This document shows positions 17,893 through 28,198 of a stretch of DNA of 64,000 nt, piece by piece. The translations under genes and the position numbers were made by a program. This DNA is from Micromonospora sp. C95 (GTDB lineage: Bacteria; Actinomycetota; Actinomycetes; Mycobacteriales; Micromonosporaceae), in NCBI RefSeq assembly GCF_018070465.1, contig NZ_JAGPXT010000001.1, forward strand, positions 434,001 to 498,000, given 5' to 3'. The notes beneath the pieces were generated by a model. The model saw nothing but the letters and a program-made list of their open reading frames with translations. It was not told where the DNA came from and did not search any database. Numbering within the stretch: position 1 is the stretch's first letter; every line of letters starts with the position of its first letter.

Positions 17893-17991
17893 CGCCCACC
17901 CGACACGCTGATGCCGAGCGATGACCGGCAGAACCGCTAGGTTGACGGTCGAGGGGCCTGTTGCCCGCCCGATCGGCGGAAAGGACGTGCC

Positions 17992-18855
17992 GTGAGCGAC
18001 GACCGCCAGGAGCCGACCGACGGGCCACCGGACGACCGGACCCGTCCGCTTTCGCTGTCCGGCGACAACCCGGACGAGACCGCGCCGCTTCGGCGTACGC
18101 CGGACGAGACCGCGCCGATCGACCGGGTGGCCGCAGAGCCGGAGCGTACGCCGGACGAAACGGCCCCACTGGGGCGGACGCCCGACGAGACCGCGCCGAT
18201 GGACCGGGCGACCGGAGAGCCGGCGGCACCCGCCGACGCCACCGCGCAGCTGCCGCCGACCCAGCGCTCCGGTGCGGCGGCGTGGTCCGGCCGCGCGGAG
18301 GTCCCCTCGGTGCGGCCGGGGGTGGACCGCCAGCCGGCCGGCGGCGACTGGTACGCCGACGAGCAGCCGGGTCGGCCGTGGTGGCTGCCGATCCTCTGGG
18401 GCGTCCTGCTGCTGCTCCTGCTCGCCCTGATCGGGGGCGGGTTCTGGTTGGCCCGCCAGGGGCTCGACGGTGACGGGCCGGCATCGGAGTCGCCCTCGCC
18501 GACCACCCAGGCCCCGCCGACCACGGCGTCGCCGTCGCCGACCACCGCGTCCCCGTCACCACCACCGACGACGAGCGCCGCGCCGGCCGAGGTGCCGGTA
18601 CCGCCGCTCGTGGGTCTGCCGGAGGCGGCGGCACGGGCGGCGCTGGACGGGCTCGACCTCGACTACGAGGTGGAGTACCGCCCGTCGGACCAGCCGGAGG
18701 GGACCGTCATCGCCACCGACCCGGAGGCCGGCGAGTTGGTGGCGGCCGGTGACGAGGTTCGTCTGGTGGTCGCCTCGGCCAGTCCGAGTCCGTCGCCCCC
18801 GACGACGACCGAGCCGCCCACCGAGCCGACCGCGACGGCGAGCCCCACGGGGTGA
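17992..18855 (+). CDS. Single-pass PASTA protein with repeated cytoplasmic threonine motifs
   Basis: 287 aa from GTG. The cytoplasmic N-terminus (1-125) contains six copies of a D-x-T-x-x-[LIM] motif, at Thr17, 30, 40, 57, 67 and 84, four of them as PDETAP. A membrane helix follows (LPILWGVLLLLLLALIGGGF, about 130-150), then a Ser/Pro/Thr stalk, one PASTA domain (PVPPLVGLPEAAARAALDGL, about 200-262) and a Pro/Thr tail. The repeats look like phosphorylation sites that FHA domains could read (see findings). It is 100 nt downstream of another PASTA gene. A cell-wall sensing or scaffolding role is inferred. Confidence 0.8.
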   Translation: MSDDRQEPTDGPPDDRTRPLSLSGDNPDETAPLRRTPDETAPIDRVAAEPERTPDETAPLGRTPDETAPMDRATGEPAAPADATAQLPPTQRSGAAAWSGRAEVPSVRPGVDRQPAGGDWYADEQPGRPWWLPILWGVLLLLLLALIGGGFWLARQGLDGDGPASESPSPTTQAPPTTASPSPTTASPSPPPTTSAAPAEVPVPPLVGLPEAAARAALDGLDLDYEVEYRPSDQPEGTVIATDPEAGELVAAGDEVRLVVASASPSPSPPTTTEPPTEPTATASPTG

Positions 18856-18864
18856 TCGCCCGGG

Positions 18865-19314
18865 TCACCACATGCGGCGCCTGGTACCGACCAGCCCCAG
18901 CCCGGCGAGGGAGATCGCCAGCCCGAACACCCCGGACCAGAACAGCGAACGGCTGAGTTCCGCCCGGCTGTGGTCACTCGTCGCCCTGGCCGGCGCGTTC
19001 TGCTCGGTCGGGTACGAGGGCTGCGGGGAGTCGTCGGCGGACTCCGCCGGTCGGTCGGCCGGTTGGCCGAAGAAACCGTCGTGGGCGAAGGCGTCCCAGA
19101 CACCGTCGGTCGTGATGTCCGGCTCGACTGGTTCGCTCTCCACGACAGTGATCTCCGGAGCCGGTACGGGCTCGGCCAGCCGGGTGGACGACAGGGCCGG
19201 ATCGCGGCCCAGCACCACCAGGGTGGTGACGGCACCGAGAAGCGCCAGGAGCCCGAAGGTGTAGGCGATGCGGGGCCGGCGTGGCTCCCGCGCGGACATT
19301 TTGACCATGGCCAT
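18865..19314 (-). CDS. Small membrane protein, two predicted helices, function unknown
   Basis: 149 aa. An N-terminal helix (RIAYTFGLLALLGAVTTLVV, about 15-36) and a C-terminal helix (RSLFWSGVFGLAISLAGLGL) flank a roughly 85-residue acidic external loop rich in Glu, Pro and Asp. Starts at 19314, 19308 (MVKMSARE) and 19299 (MSAREPRRP) are all possible. It is convergent with the PASTA gene, with 9 nt between the stop codons. I do not recognise the family. Confidence 0.6.
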   Translation of the reverse strand: MAMVKMSAREPRRPRIAYTFGLLALLGAVTTLVVLGRDPALSSTRLAEPVPAPEITVVESEPVEPDITTDGVWDAFAHDGFFGQPADRPAESADDSPQPSYPTEQNAPARATSDHSRAELSRSLFWSGVFGLAISLAGLGLVGTRRRMW

Positions 19315-19424
19315 CCCAGGTTCGGGGTCCGGGAGGCGCGGGGTGTAGATGTGCCGGGGTGGGCATACCGATTCTATGTCGGCGGCATGCCCCCCGAATC
19401 CTTTTCACCTGAGGTTCGTGGTGT

Positions 19425-19712
19425 TCAGTGCACCCGAACCGGCGTCCGTACGACCGGCCGGCGGGCCGAGCGTACGGTGTGCGGACGCGGCTGCGGGGCG
19501 GCTTGGACCTGCCGCAGCCCGGCCCGCTGGACGAAGATCGATCGACGGTTGACCGCGTCCCCCGCCGCGTTCAACTCGTAGCCTTCGAGCCAGAGCCAAC
19601 CGTCGTAGGTCGGCCGGTCGAGTACCCGGATCACCCGGAACAGGATGGGTCTGAGGAACTGGACACTCGCCGCGCGTGTCACGTGCAGCACGTCACCGGA
19701 GCGGGGAAGCAC
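19425..19712 (-). CDS. Conserved small protein of unknown function
   Basis: 95 aa. The GTG at 19712 is preceded by AGGAG with 5-nt spacing, which sets the start inside a longer open frame. The core, VTRAASVQFLRPILFRVIRV followed by DGWLWLEGYELNAAGDAVNR, reads as a compact beta-rich domain and resembles short hypothetical proteins I associate with Micromonosporaceae. The last 30 residues are basic. There is no membrane segment or signal. An open frame on the opposite strand covers the same bases, but its translation is low-complexity. Confidence 0.65.
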   Translation of the reverse strand: MLPRSGDVLHVTRAASVQFLRPILFRVIRVLDRPTYDGWLWLEGYELNAAGDAVNRRSIFVQRAGLRQVQAAPQPRPHTVRSARRPVVRTPVRVH

Positions 19713-20169
19713 ATGGGCTCCTGGATGGGTCGGCCGGCGGGGAAGGGCCGGCTGGGGATGATGGGGGTTGTTCGGCTCCGGCGACGAGGTCGTGTCTCGG
19801 GGGCCGGAGCGGGTGGCCCGGTCGGTCAGTGCGGAACCGCTGATGGCGCGCCTGCCCGGTGACCCATCTCGGCACAACGTTGATCACTCGTGGAGACGGA
19901 TCGGAGACGGTCAGTAACCCGGGTCATACGGACAGAGTGCATCAGGAGTGTGCTTCATGCAAGTTGCACGTCGACTTTTGCCGATACGTGAGCGGCTCGC
20001 GCGAAACAGCGCTTGAATGGGCCGCCACCCGGACGGCACACTGAGAGCCGGTTTCGCCCGCCGCGGCCGGCCGAGGACCGGAACCACCCCACGCCGCGAA
20101 CGCTCGCCGCAAGGATCGCGCCGTGGGTGGGCGATCAGCGCGGCGCGTCGAGGCGGGAGAGGTGACACG
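19713..20169. other. 457-nt intergenic region before the HTH/DUF397 pair
   Basis: It holds promoter material for the divergent small gene and for the HTH gene. The only clear element is the palindrome TGCAAGTTGCA at 19958-19968. Short open frames here have no recognisable protein features. Confidence 0.55.
19958..19968. promoter_or_regulatory. Palindrome TGCAAGTTGCA, candidate operator of the HTH/DUF397 pair
   Basis: A perfect TGCAA-G-TTGCA inverted repeat sits about 200 nt before the HTH gene in otherwise unremarkable sequence. Autoregulation by the HTH protein at 20170 is an inference. Confidence 0.4.
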
Positions 20170-21045
20170 GTGAGCGAGCGGCGCAGCCCGACCATCCGGC
20201 GGCGCCGGCTCGGCGCGGAACTGCGCCGCCAGCGTGAGGCAGCCGGCATCACCATCGAGTCCGTGGCGGAGCAGTTGGAGTGCTCGGCGTCCAAGGTGTC
20301 GCGGATCGAGACCGGCCACACCACCGCCACGCCCCGCGACGTGCGCGACATGCTCCGGATCTACGGGGTGATGGGTGCCGAGAGCGACGAGCTGGTGCAG
20401 ATCGCCCGTGAGGCGCGACAGAAGGGCTGGTGGCACCCGTACAGCACGGTGCTGGTCGGGGCGTACGTGGGCCTGGAGGCGGCGGCCAGTTCGATTCGCG
20501 CCTACGAGCAGCAGGTGGTGCCGGGGCTGCTGGAGACCGAGGACTACGCGAGCGCGATGATCCGCGCGGCCCGCCCCGATTTCAGTCCGGAACAGGTACA
20601 GCAACGGGTGCGTGTCCGACTCGGCCGTCAGTCGTTGTTGACCCAGGATGATCCGGTCGATCTGTGGGTGGTGCTCGATGAGGCGGTGTTGAGCCGTCCG
20701 GTGGGCGGGGACACGGTCATGCGTGACCAGCTCAAACGGTTGGTGGAGGTGGCGCAGCTGCCGAACGTGACGCTTCAGGTCCTGCCGTTCGAGGTGGGGG
20801 CGCACGCCGGCATGGACGGCACCTTCACGATCCTCAGCTTCCCCGAACCCGGTGATCCGGATGTCGTGTACGCGGAGAACGCCACGGGTGGGCTCTTCCT
20901 GGAGAAGAGCGACGAGCTACAGAAGTACAGCTTCATCTTCGATCACATTCGAGCAGCGGCCGAACGTCCGGAGGAGTCCGTGGAGTACATCGCGAGACTG
21001 GCAGAGGAGCCGTTGTGGAAGTGGCGACGCAAGGATTCTCCGTGA
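20170..21045 (+). CDS. XRE-family HTH protein with DUF5753 (WhiJ-like)
   Basis: 291 aa. The N-terminal HTH reads LGAELRRQREAAGITIESVA and LECSASKVSRIETGH (about residues 10-50). The rest is the DUF5753 domain, with IRAYEQQVVPGLLETEDYA and LPNVTLQVLPFEVGAHAGMD. These regulators occur in hundreds of copies with DUF397 partners in Streptomyces and relatives, where members such as WhiJ affect development and some pairs behave like toxin-antitoxin modules. GTG 20170 follows GGGAGAGGTGAC. The stop overlaps the DUF397 start (GTGA), so the two genes are translationally coupled. Confidence 0.88.
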   Translation: MSERRSPTIRRRRLGAELRRQREAAGITIESVAEQLECSASKVSRIETGHTTATPRDVRDMLRIYGVMGAESDELVQIAREARQKGWWHPYSTVLVGAYVGLEAAASSIRAYEQQVVPGLLETEDYASAMIRAARPDFSPEQVQQRVRVRLGRQSLLTQDDPVDLWVVLDEAVLSRPVGGDTVMRDQLKRLVEVAQLPNVTLQVLPFEVGAHAGMDGTFTILSFPEPGDPDVVYAENATGGLFLEKSDELQKYSFIFDHIRAAAERPEESVEYIARLAEEPLWKWRRKDSP

Positions 21046-21242
21046 ACCTGGCGCAGGCGACATGGTTCAAGAGCTCGAAGAGCGGGCCGAACTGTGACAA
21101 CTGCGTCGAGGTGGCGTACGTGACCGGCGCGGTCGGCGTCCGGGATTCGAAGGACAAGGCCGGACCGGCCCTGGTCTTCGCACCGGGCGACTGGCACGCT
21201 TTCGTCGCCAGCACCAGGGACGGCGCGTTCCCCCGGGTGTGA
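21042..21242 (+). CDS. DUF397 protein
   Basis: 66 aa from the GTG that overlaps the upstream stop codon. The family hallmarks are visible: ATWFKSSKSGPNCDNCVEVA, then GVRDSKDKAGPALVFAPGDW and a short tail. DUF397 proteins are the small partners of HTH-DUF5753 regulators; BldB belongs to the wider family. A GTG at 21015 would extend the product by nine residues, but overlap coupling favours 21042. A strong terminator follows, so the pair forms its own operon. Confidence 0.88.
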   Translation: MNLAQATWFKSSKSGPNCDNCVEVAYVTGAVGVRDSKDKAGPALVFAPGDWHAFVASTRDGAFPRV

Positions 21243-21263
21243 CGCTCCCGGGGACGGTGACGA

Positions 21264-21301
21264 CGGATCCCCGCTCGGCCCACCGGCCGAGCGGGGATCC
21301 G
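21264..21301 (+). terminator. Strong terminator hairpin after DUF397
   Basis: A perfect 17-bp stem (21264-21280 with 21285-21301) has a CACC tetraloop. It begins 22 nt after the DUF397 stop codon. Confidence 0.85.
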
Positions 21302-21481
21302 CTGTCGTGACCGGCGGTGGTGGCGGGCATCGGCAGCCGAACGGCGTCGGCAGCGGCCCGCAGTCCCGCGTGCCGCGCCGGCTGCCGTCGCCACATCGTG
21401 CCCGTGTCGTTGTACTTCTCGGTACGCGCTGGTCGACATCCCCCCGGCAGGGCGGGTAACCGAGCGAGGCAGGCGAGAAGG

Positions 21482-21886
21482 ATGACGAGTATCGGGTCGG
21501 AGAACCTCACCAACGGGCCGGGAAAGCCGGAACGGTTCGGCGGCAAGTATCGCGGAGCGCGGCGGGACACCGTGCTGACCGAGGTGGTGTCGGCGGAGAC
21601 CGACCACACGGGCCGGGAGACCCCGGCGACTGCGGAGCCGCCGTCGCCGCTCACCCTGCCGTCGCTGGACCCGAATCCACTCACCGAGCCGTCCTTCCCG
21701 GCCACCGGCTGGTCGACGGCGGACGACGGCTCCCTGGTGGACCATCCGCTGCTGCGTGGGCTGTTGCTGGAGTTGCCGCCGAAGGGCAGCGTGCCGCCAC
21801 CCGGGTGGCTCGACCGCTGGTTCGAGGCGACCAGGGCGATCCTGGAACTGCTATACGTGCAGGGCGCTGGCGGCCGGGCGCGGTGA
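21482..21886 (+). CDS. Hypothetical protein, Pro/Thr-rich with a helical C-terminus
   Basis: 134 aa from an ATG with GAGAAGG upstream. The first 75 residues are polar and probably disordered. The C-terminal 55 (HPLLRGLLLELPPKG, then GWLDRWFEATRAILELLYVQ) look like an ordered amphipathic domain. I do not recognise it. Its 3' end overlaps the 3' end of the convergent membrane-protein gene by 36 nt. Confidence 0.55.
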   Translation: MTSIGSENLTNGPGKPERFGGKYRGARRDTVLTEVVSAETDHTGRETPATAEPPSPLTLPSLDPNPLTEPSFPATGWSTADDGSLVDHPLLRGLLLELPPKGSVPPPGWLDRWFEATRAILELLYVQGAGGRAR

Positions 21887-22459
21887 CGCCACCCGTTCGG
21901 GCCTGGCCCGCTCGGCGAACCGGTTGTGCCGCAATGCGTGGCGTACGCCGATGGCCGCGACGGCCAGCGCCGCGATGGTGATCGCCGGCCCGGTCGCCGA
22001 GGGCCCGAGGTACTGGCCGGCACCGCTCGCGGCGATCACTGCCGGCAGTAGCGCCAGACCGGTCACCTGCAACGGCAGTCCGATCAGTGGGTGGGCAGCG
22101 GCGGCCCGCAGCCCGTGCGGGGCCGGTGTCCCGGCAGCGACGGCCAGCGCGCCGGCTCCCGCCCACAACCGGCGCAACCGGCGCACCGTGCAGCCGGCCA
22201 CCAGCAGGGCGGGTACGGCGGCGAGCGTCAGCGCGTCGGCGGCTCGGTCCGCCACTGTCGGCCCGGCGGTGACCAGCCCGGCGATCGGCAGAGCCAGCGT
22301 CAGACCGAGCCCGGTAAACGTCAGCGCGAGCAGTCGGCCGGCCTGCTGGCGTAGCTCGCGCGCGTGGCGCAGGCGGGGTAGCCCGTCCGCGAGATAGCCG
22401 GCGGTCCACCAGACGGCGGCGACCGGAAGCAGGAGGGCGAGATGGCTCTGCATGTCCAT
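21851..22459 (-). CDS. Multi-pass membrane protein, function unknown
   Basis: 202 aa with about six hydrophobic segments (for example LALLLPVAAVWWTAGYLADG, LALTFTGLGLTLALPIAGLV and ALLPAVIAASGAGQYL) separated by short Arg-rich loops. The tail is basic (RHNRFAERARPERV). No transporter or enzyme motif is apparent. It is divergent from the secreted subtilase gene. Confidence 0.65.
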   Translation of the reverse strand: MDMQSHLALLLPVAAVWWTAGYLADGLPRLRHARELRQQAGRLLALTFTGLGLTLALPIAGLVTAGPTVADRAADALTLAAVPALLVAGCTVRRLRRLWAGAGALAVAAGTPAPHGLRAAAAHPLIGLPLQVTGLALLPAVIAASGAGQYLGPSATGPAITIAALAVAAIGVRHALRHNRFAERARPERVASPRPAASALHV

Positions 22460-22674
22460 CAGCCTTGCCCGATTTCCGGCCCGGCGAATCCGGGGCCGTC
22501 CCCCGTTCCTCCCGTACCCGTCCCCCGTAGGGGAACCATCTCGCCAGTGTTATGAGGGATCCGACATGTTTAACTGTCCGCACACATCCAACTACCCTCA
22601 CCGTGATCGGCATTCATCGATCAATCTGCCACGAGCAGGTGGACGTTCGGTGCCGGTCGGAGGGAGGTAGGAAG

Positions 22675-24549
<1,875 letters not shown>

Positions 24550-24563
24550 CGTCCGTTACGGCG

Positions 24564-24592
24564 ACGGGCCCCGGCGTAGCGCCGGGGCCCGT
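24564..24592. terminator. Bidirectional terminator between convergent genes
   Basis: A perfect 13-bp stem, ACGGGCCCCGGCG (24564-24576) with 24580-24592 and a 3-nt loop, separates the subtilase from the glycosyltransferase, 14 nt from each stop. Confidence 0.85.
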
Positions 24593-24605
24593 TCGTCGAT
24601 CCGGG

Positions 24606-25403
24606 TCAGACCGCGAACTCGGTCGGGCGTTCGGTGGCCGGCGCCGGCGGCCGGGCCTTCCACAGCCCGGTCTTCTGGGCGAACAGGCGACCCAGGTAGG
24701 CGGGATTCAGGATCACGTAGCGCCGCCACAGGCGCTTGGGCTCCAGGCCGAGACGCCAGAACCACTCCAAACCGGCCCGCTGCATCCACGGCGGCGGCTG
24801 ACGCAGCAGACCCGCGTGGTAGTCGAAGGCCGCGCCGACCGCCATCATCGGCATGTCCAGCAGCGGCCGCATGGCGTACGTGAAGATCTCCTGCCGGGGG
24901 CAGCCGAGCCCGACCAGGACCAGCCGGGCACCGCTGGCCTTGATCCGGTCGGCGATCTCGACGTCCTCGCCCGGCTGCACACCGCGGAACTTGGACGCCT
25001 CCACCCCGGCGATCTTCAGGGCCGGGAACATCCGCTCCAGCGCCGGGATCAGCCGGGCGAGGGTCTCCTCGGTCGAGCCGTACAGGTAGACCGGCAGCCC
25101 CTCGTCGGCGAAGCGGGAGAGCACGTGCAGGGTAAGCGTCGGCCCGTAGACCCGATCGGTGAGCCCGGCGCCGTGCAGCAGGTTCAGCGCCCACCGCACC
25201 GGCTGACCGTCCGGGGTCACCACGTCGAAGGAGTTGAGTCGGGCGTTGTGCGCCCGGTCCAGCACGCCGGTCATCACGCCGTGCACGGCGAGCGCGGTGA
25301 GCGCCAGCGACCGGCGTTCCTGCGCGGCAGCCACCACCTGCTCGGTGGCCTCGGCGTAGTCGGTCGCATCGACCAGGACACCGAGCACGTTCTTCTTGGT
25401 CAT
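24606..25403 (-). CDS. WecG/TagA/CpsF-family glycosyltransferase
   Basis: 265 aa. Typical blocks are [15 protein letters not shown], the active-site region [20 protein letters not shown] (with the conserved Asp), [32 protein letters not shown] and [14 protein letters not shown]. The family adds N-acetylmannosamine(-uronate) or a related sugar to undecaprenyl-linked intermediates of teichoic-acid, enterobacterial-antigen or capsule type. ATG 25403 overlaps the stop of the epimerase gene (ATGA), so the pair is co-translated. It probably acts at the inner membrane face; the glycan is not identified. Confidence 0.88.
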   Translation of the reverse strand: MTKKNVLGVLVDATDYAEATEQVVAAAQERRSLALTALAVHGVMTGVLDRAHNARLNSFDVVTPDGQPVRWALNLLHGAGLTDRVYGPTLTLHVLSRFADEGLPVYLYGSTEETLARLIPALERMFPALKIAGVEASKFRGVQPGEDVEIADRIKASGARLVLVGLGCPRQEIFTYAMRPLLDMPMMAVGAAFDYHAGLLRQPPPWMQRAGLEWFWRLGLEPKRLWRRYVILNPAYLGRLFAQKTGLWKARPPAPATERPTEFAV

Positions 25404-26473
25404 GCTCCCGGCACCCACTTGTCCACGTTGGCCTCGTAGATCTCTCGCATGATCATTGGTACGTCGTACACCTGCTTCCAGTCCGGGTAGTCGGCCTGGA
25501 ACGCCTCGTTGGAGCCGATCCACCATTTGTGATCGCCGATCCGGTTGGCCTCGACGTATTCGGTGATCATCTCTTGGCCGGTGATCTGCTCGGCCAGCAT
25601 GAACGCCTCGCGGTTGGAGGTGTTCGAGTGCCGGCCGCCGCCGAGGTTGTAGACGGCGGCGGAGCGCGGGTTGCGGAAGAACGCCTCGAACGCGGAGACC
25701 ACGTCCGAGCTGTGGATCGCGTCCCGGACCTGCTTGCCCTGGTAACCGAAGATCTTGTAGGTGCGGCGCTCCATGTTCGCCCGCATCACGTAGCCGAGGA
25801 AGCCGTGCAGCTCGGTCGCCGAGTGCGCCGGCCCGGTCAGCGTCCCGCCCCGGAAGCAGGCCGTCCTCATACTGAAGTAGCGGCCGTACTCCTGCACCAT
25901 CACGTCCGCCGCGACCTTGGAGGCTCCGAAGATCGAGTGCAGGCAGGCGTCGATCGACATGTCCTCCCGGATGCCCTGCTCGTACGGGTGACCCGGCTCG
26001 ATCTCCCAGCGGGTCGCCAGCTCCACCAGGGGCAGGCTGTTCGGCCGGTCGCCGTAGACCTTGTTCGTGGAGCAGTGGATGACCGGGGCGTCGATGCAGT
26101 GTTCCCGCACGTTCTGCAGCACGTTGAGGGTGCCGGCGGCGTTGACGTCGAAGTCGGTGAACGGGTCGCGCACCGCCCAGTCGTGCGAGGGCTGCGCGGC
26201 AGTGTGGATCACCACAGCCACGTCCCGGCCGTACCGGCCGAACAGCGCGCCGAGCGCCGCCCGGTCCCGGATGTCGATGCTGTGGTGGGAGTACGCCTCA
26301 CCCAGCTCGTCGGTCAGTCGGCGGACGTTCCACGCGGTGGACGCCTCCTCGCCGAAGAACTCCTGCCGCATGTCGTTGTCGATGCCGACGACGTCGAGAC
26401 CGAGGCCGGCGAAATGCCGGACCGCCTCGGAGCCGATCAGCCCGCCCGACCCGGTCACGAATGCGACACTCAC
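25400..26473 (-). CDS. NAD-dependent epimerase/dehydratase (extended SDR, CDP-paratose-2-epimerase-like)
   Basis: 357 aa from GTG 26473, with AGGAG 7 nt upstream. The NAD site is [14 protein letters not shown] (GxxGxxG), and STNKVYG and PYEQGIRED follow. At the place of the catalytic YxxxK motif the sequence is FGASK, so Phe replaces Tyr; the surrounding block [20 protein letters not shown] resembles a subgroup that I recall as sharing this change. The C-terminal half binds the nucleotide sugar ([20 protein letters not shown]). It forms a two-gene operon with the WecG/TagA transferase, so it probably makes that enzyme's sugar donor. Exact substrate unknown. Confidence 0.85.
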   Translation of the reverse strand: MSVAFVTGSGGLIGSEAVRHFAGLGLDVVGIDNDMRQEFFGEEASTAWNVRRLTDELGEAYSHHSIDIRDRAALGALFGRYGRDVAVVIHTAAQPSHDWAVRDPFTDFDVNAAGTLNVLQNVREHCIDAPVIHCSTNKVYGDRPNSLPLVELATRWEIEPGHPYEQGIREDMSIDACLHSIFGASKVAADVMVQEYGRYFSMRTACFRGGTLTGPAHSATELHGFLGYVMRANMERRTYKIFGYQGKQVRDAIHSSDVVSAFEAFFRNPRSAAVYNLGGGRHSNTSNREAFMLAEQITGQEMITEYVEANRIGDHKWWIGSNEAFQADYPDWKQVYDVPMIMREIYEANVDKWVPGA

Positions 26474-26578
26474 ACGCCACTCCTGGTGCGTCGGAGGCAG
26501 AAACCATCGGAGCATAGCGTGACGTCCGGCACGTCCCGATACGGAGCGAGGGCCCCGCATCAGCGGAGCCCTCGACTG

Positions 26579-26664
26579 TGGTGGGGAAGGGGGGAGTTGA
26601 ACCCCCACGTCCTTTCGGACACACGGACCTGAACCGTGCGCGTCTGCCATTCCGCCACTTCCCC
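26579..26664 (-). tRNA. tRNA-Leu (anticodon CAG)
   Basis: The minus strand folds as an 86-nt type II tRNA. Acceptor stem GGGGAAG/CTTCCCC, D-loop with GGCGGAATGGCAGACG, anticodon loop TTCAGGT with CAG, a variable arm GTGTCCGAAAGGACGT, T arm GGGGGTTCAACTCCCCC, discriminator A and encoded CCA. Confidence 0.95.
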
Positions 26665-26920
26665 GTGGCTCGACCTCGGACAACGCTACCCGGGCCGGAG
26701 GTCGCCGGTGACCGGCGGGCCTCGGCCATGCTACGTGACCTTGGTCTGCTGCCGCGAATGGCTTTCGCTGCTCGCAGCGGTTACCGTTCGTGGCGGACGA
26801 AAGAGTAGCACGACAATCAGAAGCCGTCCGAACGGGCCGCGGCCTGCCGGCCGAGCGGCGTGTGAGCTGCGTGCGCTCTGGACGGATACCATCATGTCCT
26901 CGGGACCCGAGGAGGAGCCG

Positions 26921-27703
26921 GTGAGCGTGCTGCAACGCTTCGAGAAGCGTCTGGAAGGCCTGGTCGAAGGGGCTTTCGCCAAGGTCTTCAAAGGGGTGGT
27001 CCACCCCGTGGAGATCCTCAACGCCATGCAGCGGGAGGCCGAGGCACACAAGGCCATCCTGGCTGGTGGGCGCACGTTGGTGCCCAACCGCTACGTGATC
27101 GATCTCTCCCCGTACGACCACAGCCGGCTGGCGCCGTACGCCGCCGCACTGGCCCAGGAACTGGCCCAGTCGCAGGCGGAGTTCATCGGCGAGCAGGCCT
27201 GGACGGTCTACGGAGATGTGATCGTCGAGATCGAGCGCGGTGAAGGACTGGACACCGGGATGTTCCGGGTCACCGCGGAGGTCTACACCGGCGGCGAGGT
27301 CGCCCCGGTCTCGGCGCCCGGCTACGACGCCGGTCCGTCCGGATACGACGCCGGCCCGCCCGGCTATCCGTCGTACGACCAGGGTGGCGGCTACGGCCCG
27401 CCGCCGGGTCACGGCGGTGGACGCAACATCCGGCTGGTCTCCGGTGACGGCCGCACCTATCCGCTGCAGATGGGTTCGACCGTGATCGGTCGTGGCGACC
27501 AGGCCAACCTGCGCCTGCCGGACGTCGGCATCTCGCGCCGACACGCCCGGCTGGACTTCGACGGTGGGCAGGTCGTGCTGACCGATCTCGGCTCGACGAA
27601 CGGCACCATGGTCAACGGCCAGCGGGTCTCCGCCGTGGCGTTGAACCCCGGTGACATGATCCAGCTCGGTACGACCACTCTGACCTTCCGCGTGGACGGC
27701 TGA
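26921..27703 (+). CDS. fhaA: FhaA: FHA-domain protein with DUF3662 N-domain
   Basis: 260 aa from a GTG. The N-terminal DUF3662 domain (about 1-115) starts [20 protein letters not shown] and contains [13 protein letters not shown] Gly/Tyr/Pro-rich linker ([19 protein letters not shown]) leads to an FHA domain (about 175-258) with the phosphothreonine-binding residues in [19 protein letters not shown] and DLGSTNGT. In mycobacteria FhaA binds phosphorylated PknB and the lipid II flippase-like MviN and restrains peptidoglycan synthesis at poles and septum. GTG 26921 follows GAGGAGGAG; an upstream in-frame ATG at 26894 is less likely. It is the first gene of the fhaA-pknB operon. Confidence 0.92.
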   Translation: MSVLQRFEKRLEGLVEGAFAKVFKGVVHPVEILNAMQREAEAHKAILAGGRTLVPNRYVIDLSPYDHSRLAPYAAALAQELAQSQAEFIGEQAWTVYGDVIVEIERGEGLDTGMFRVTAEVYTGGEVAPVSAPGYDAGPSGYDAGPPGYPSYDQGGGYGPPPGHGGGRNIRLVSGDGRTYPLQMGSTVIGRGDQANLRLPDVGISRRHARLDFDGGQVVLTDLGSTNGTMVNGQRVSAVALNPGDMIQLGTTTLTFRVDG

Positions 27704-27709
27704 TCCGCC

Positions 27710-28198
27710 TTGCCGGAACTCGTTATCACCGTTGCCCGGTTCGGATTCCTCGTCCTGCTGTGGATCTTCGTGTTCACGGTGGTCGGCGTCATCCGCCGGG
27801 ACCTCTTCGCGGGTGCCCGCTCGGGTCGGCTGGTGGCCGCGCCCCGGACGGTGGGCGCGTCGACGGGCCAGGCGACGGCGAAGCCGGCGAAGGTGAAGCG
27901 GGGGCGGGCGGCGCATCAGCTGGTGGTGACGGCAGGCCAGTTGGCCGGCACCCGGATCACGTTGGGTGAGGCGCAGATAACGATCGGTCGAGCCGAGGAT
28001 TCCACCCTCGTCATCACCGACGACTACGCGTCCGCCCGACACGCCCGGCTGGTGCCGCGTGAAGGGCAGTGGTTCGTGGAGGACCTGGGTTCGACTAACG
28101 GGACGTACCTGGATCGCGCTAAGGTCACCGGACCGACCCCCGTCCCCCTCGGCGTGCCGATCCGGATCGGCCGCACCTCTCTCGAATTACGGCCATGA
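27710..28198 (+). CDS. fhaB: FhaB (FipA-like): membrane-anchored FHA protein
   Basis: 162 aa from TTG, 6 nt after fhaA. One N-terminal membrane helix ([20 protein letters not shown], about 9-28) is followed by a basic linker and an FHA domain (about 85-160) with [22 protein letters not shown] and [11 protein letters not shown]. The mycobacterial homologue, FipA, is phosphorylated by PknA and links FtsZ and FtsQ at the septum, especially under oxidative stress. Its last codon overlaps the pstP start (ATGA). The TTG start is unusual, but the product matches the family length from there. Confidence 0.92.
   Translation: MPELVITVARFGFLVLLWIFVFTVVGVIRRDLFAGARSGRLVAAPRTVGASTGQATAKPAKVKRGRAAHQLVVTAGQLAGTRITLGEAQITIGRAEDSTLVITDDYASARHARLVPREGQWFVEDLGSTNGTYLDRAKVTGPTPVPLGVPIRIGRTSLELRP

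Noticed and set aside
26474..28042. Upstream extension of the epimerase frame containing [19 protein letters not shown]
   Set aside because: It reads through the tRNA-Leu gene and the antisense of fhaA; the epimerase start is GTG 26473 with a good ribosome binding site.
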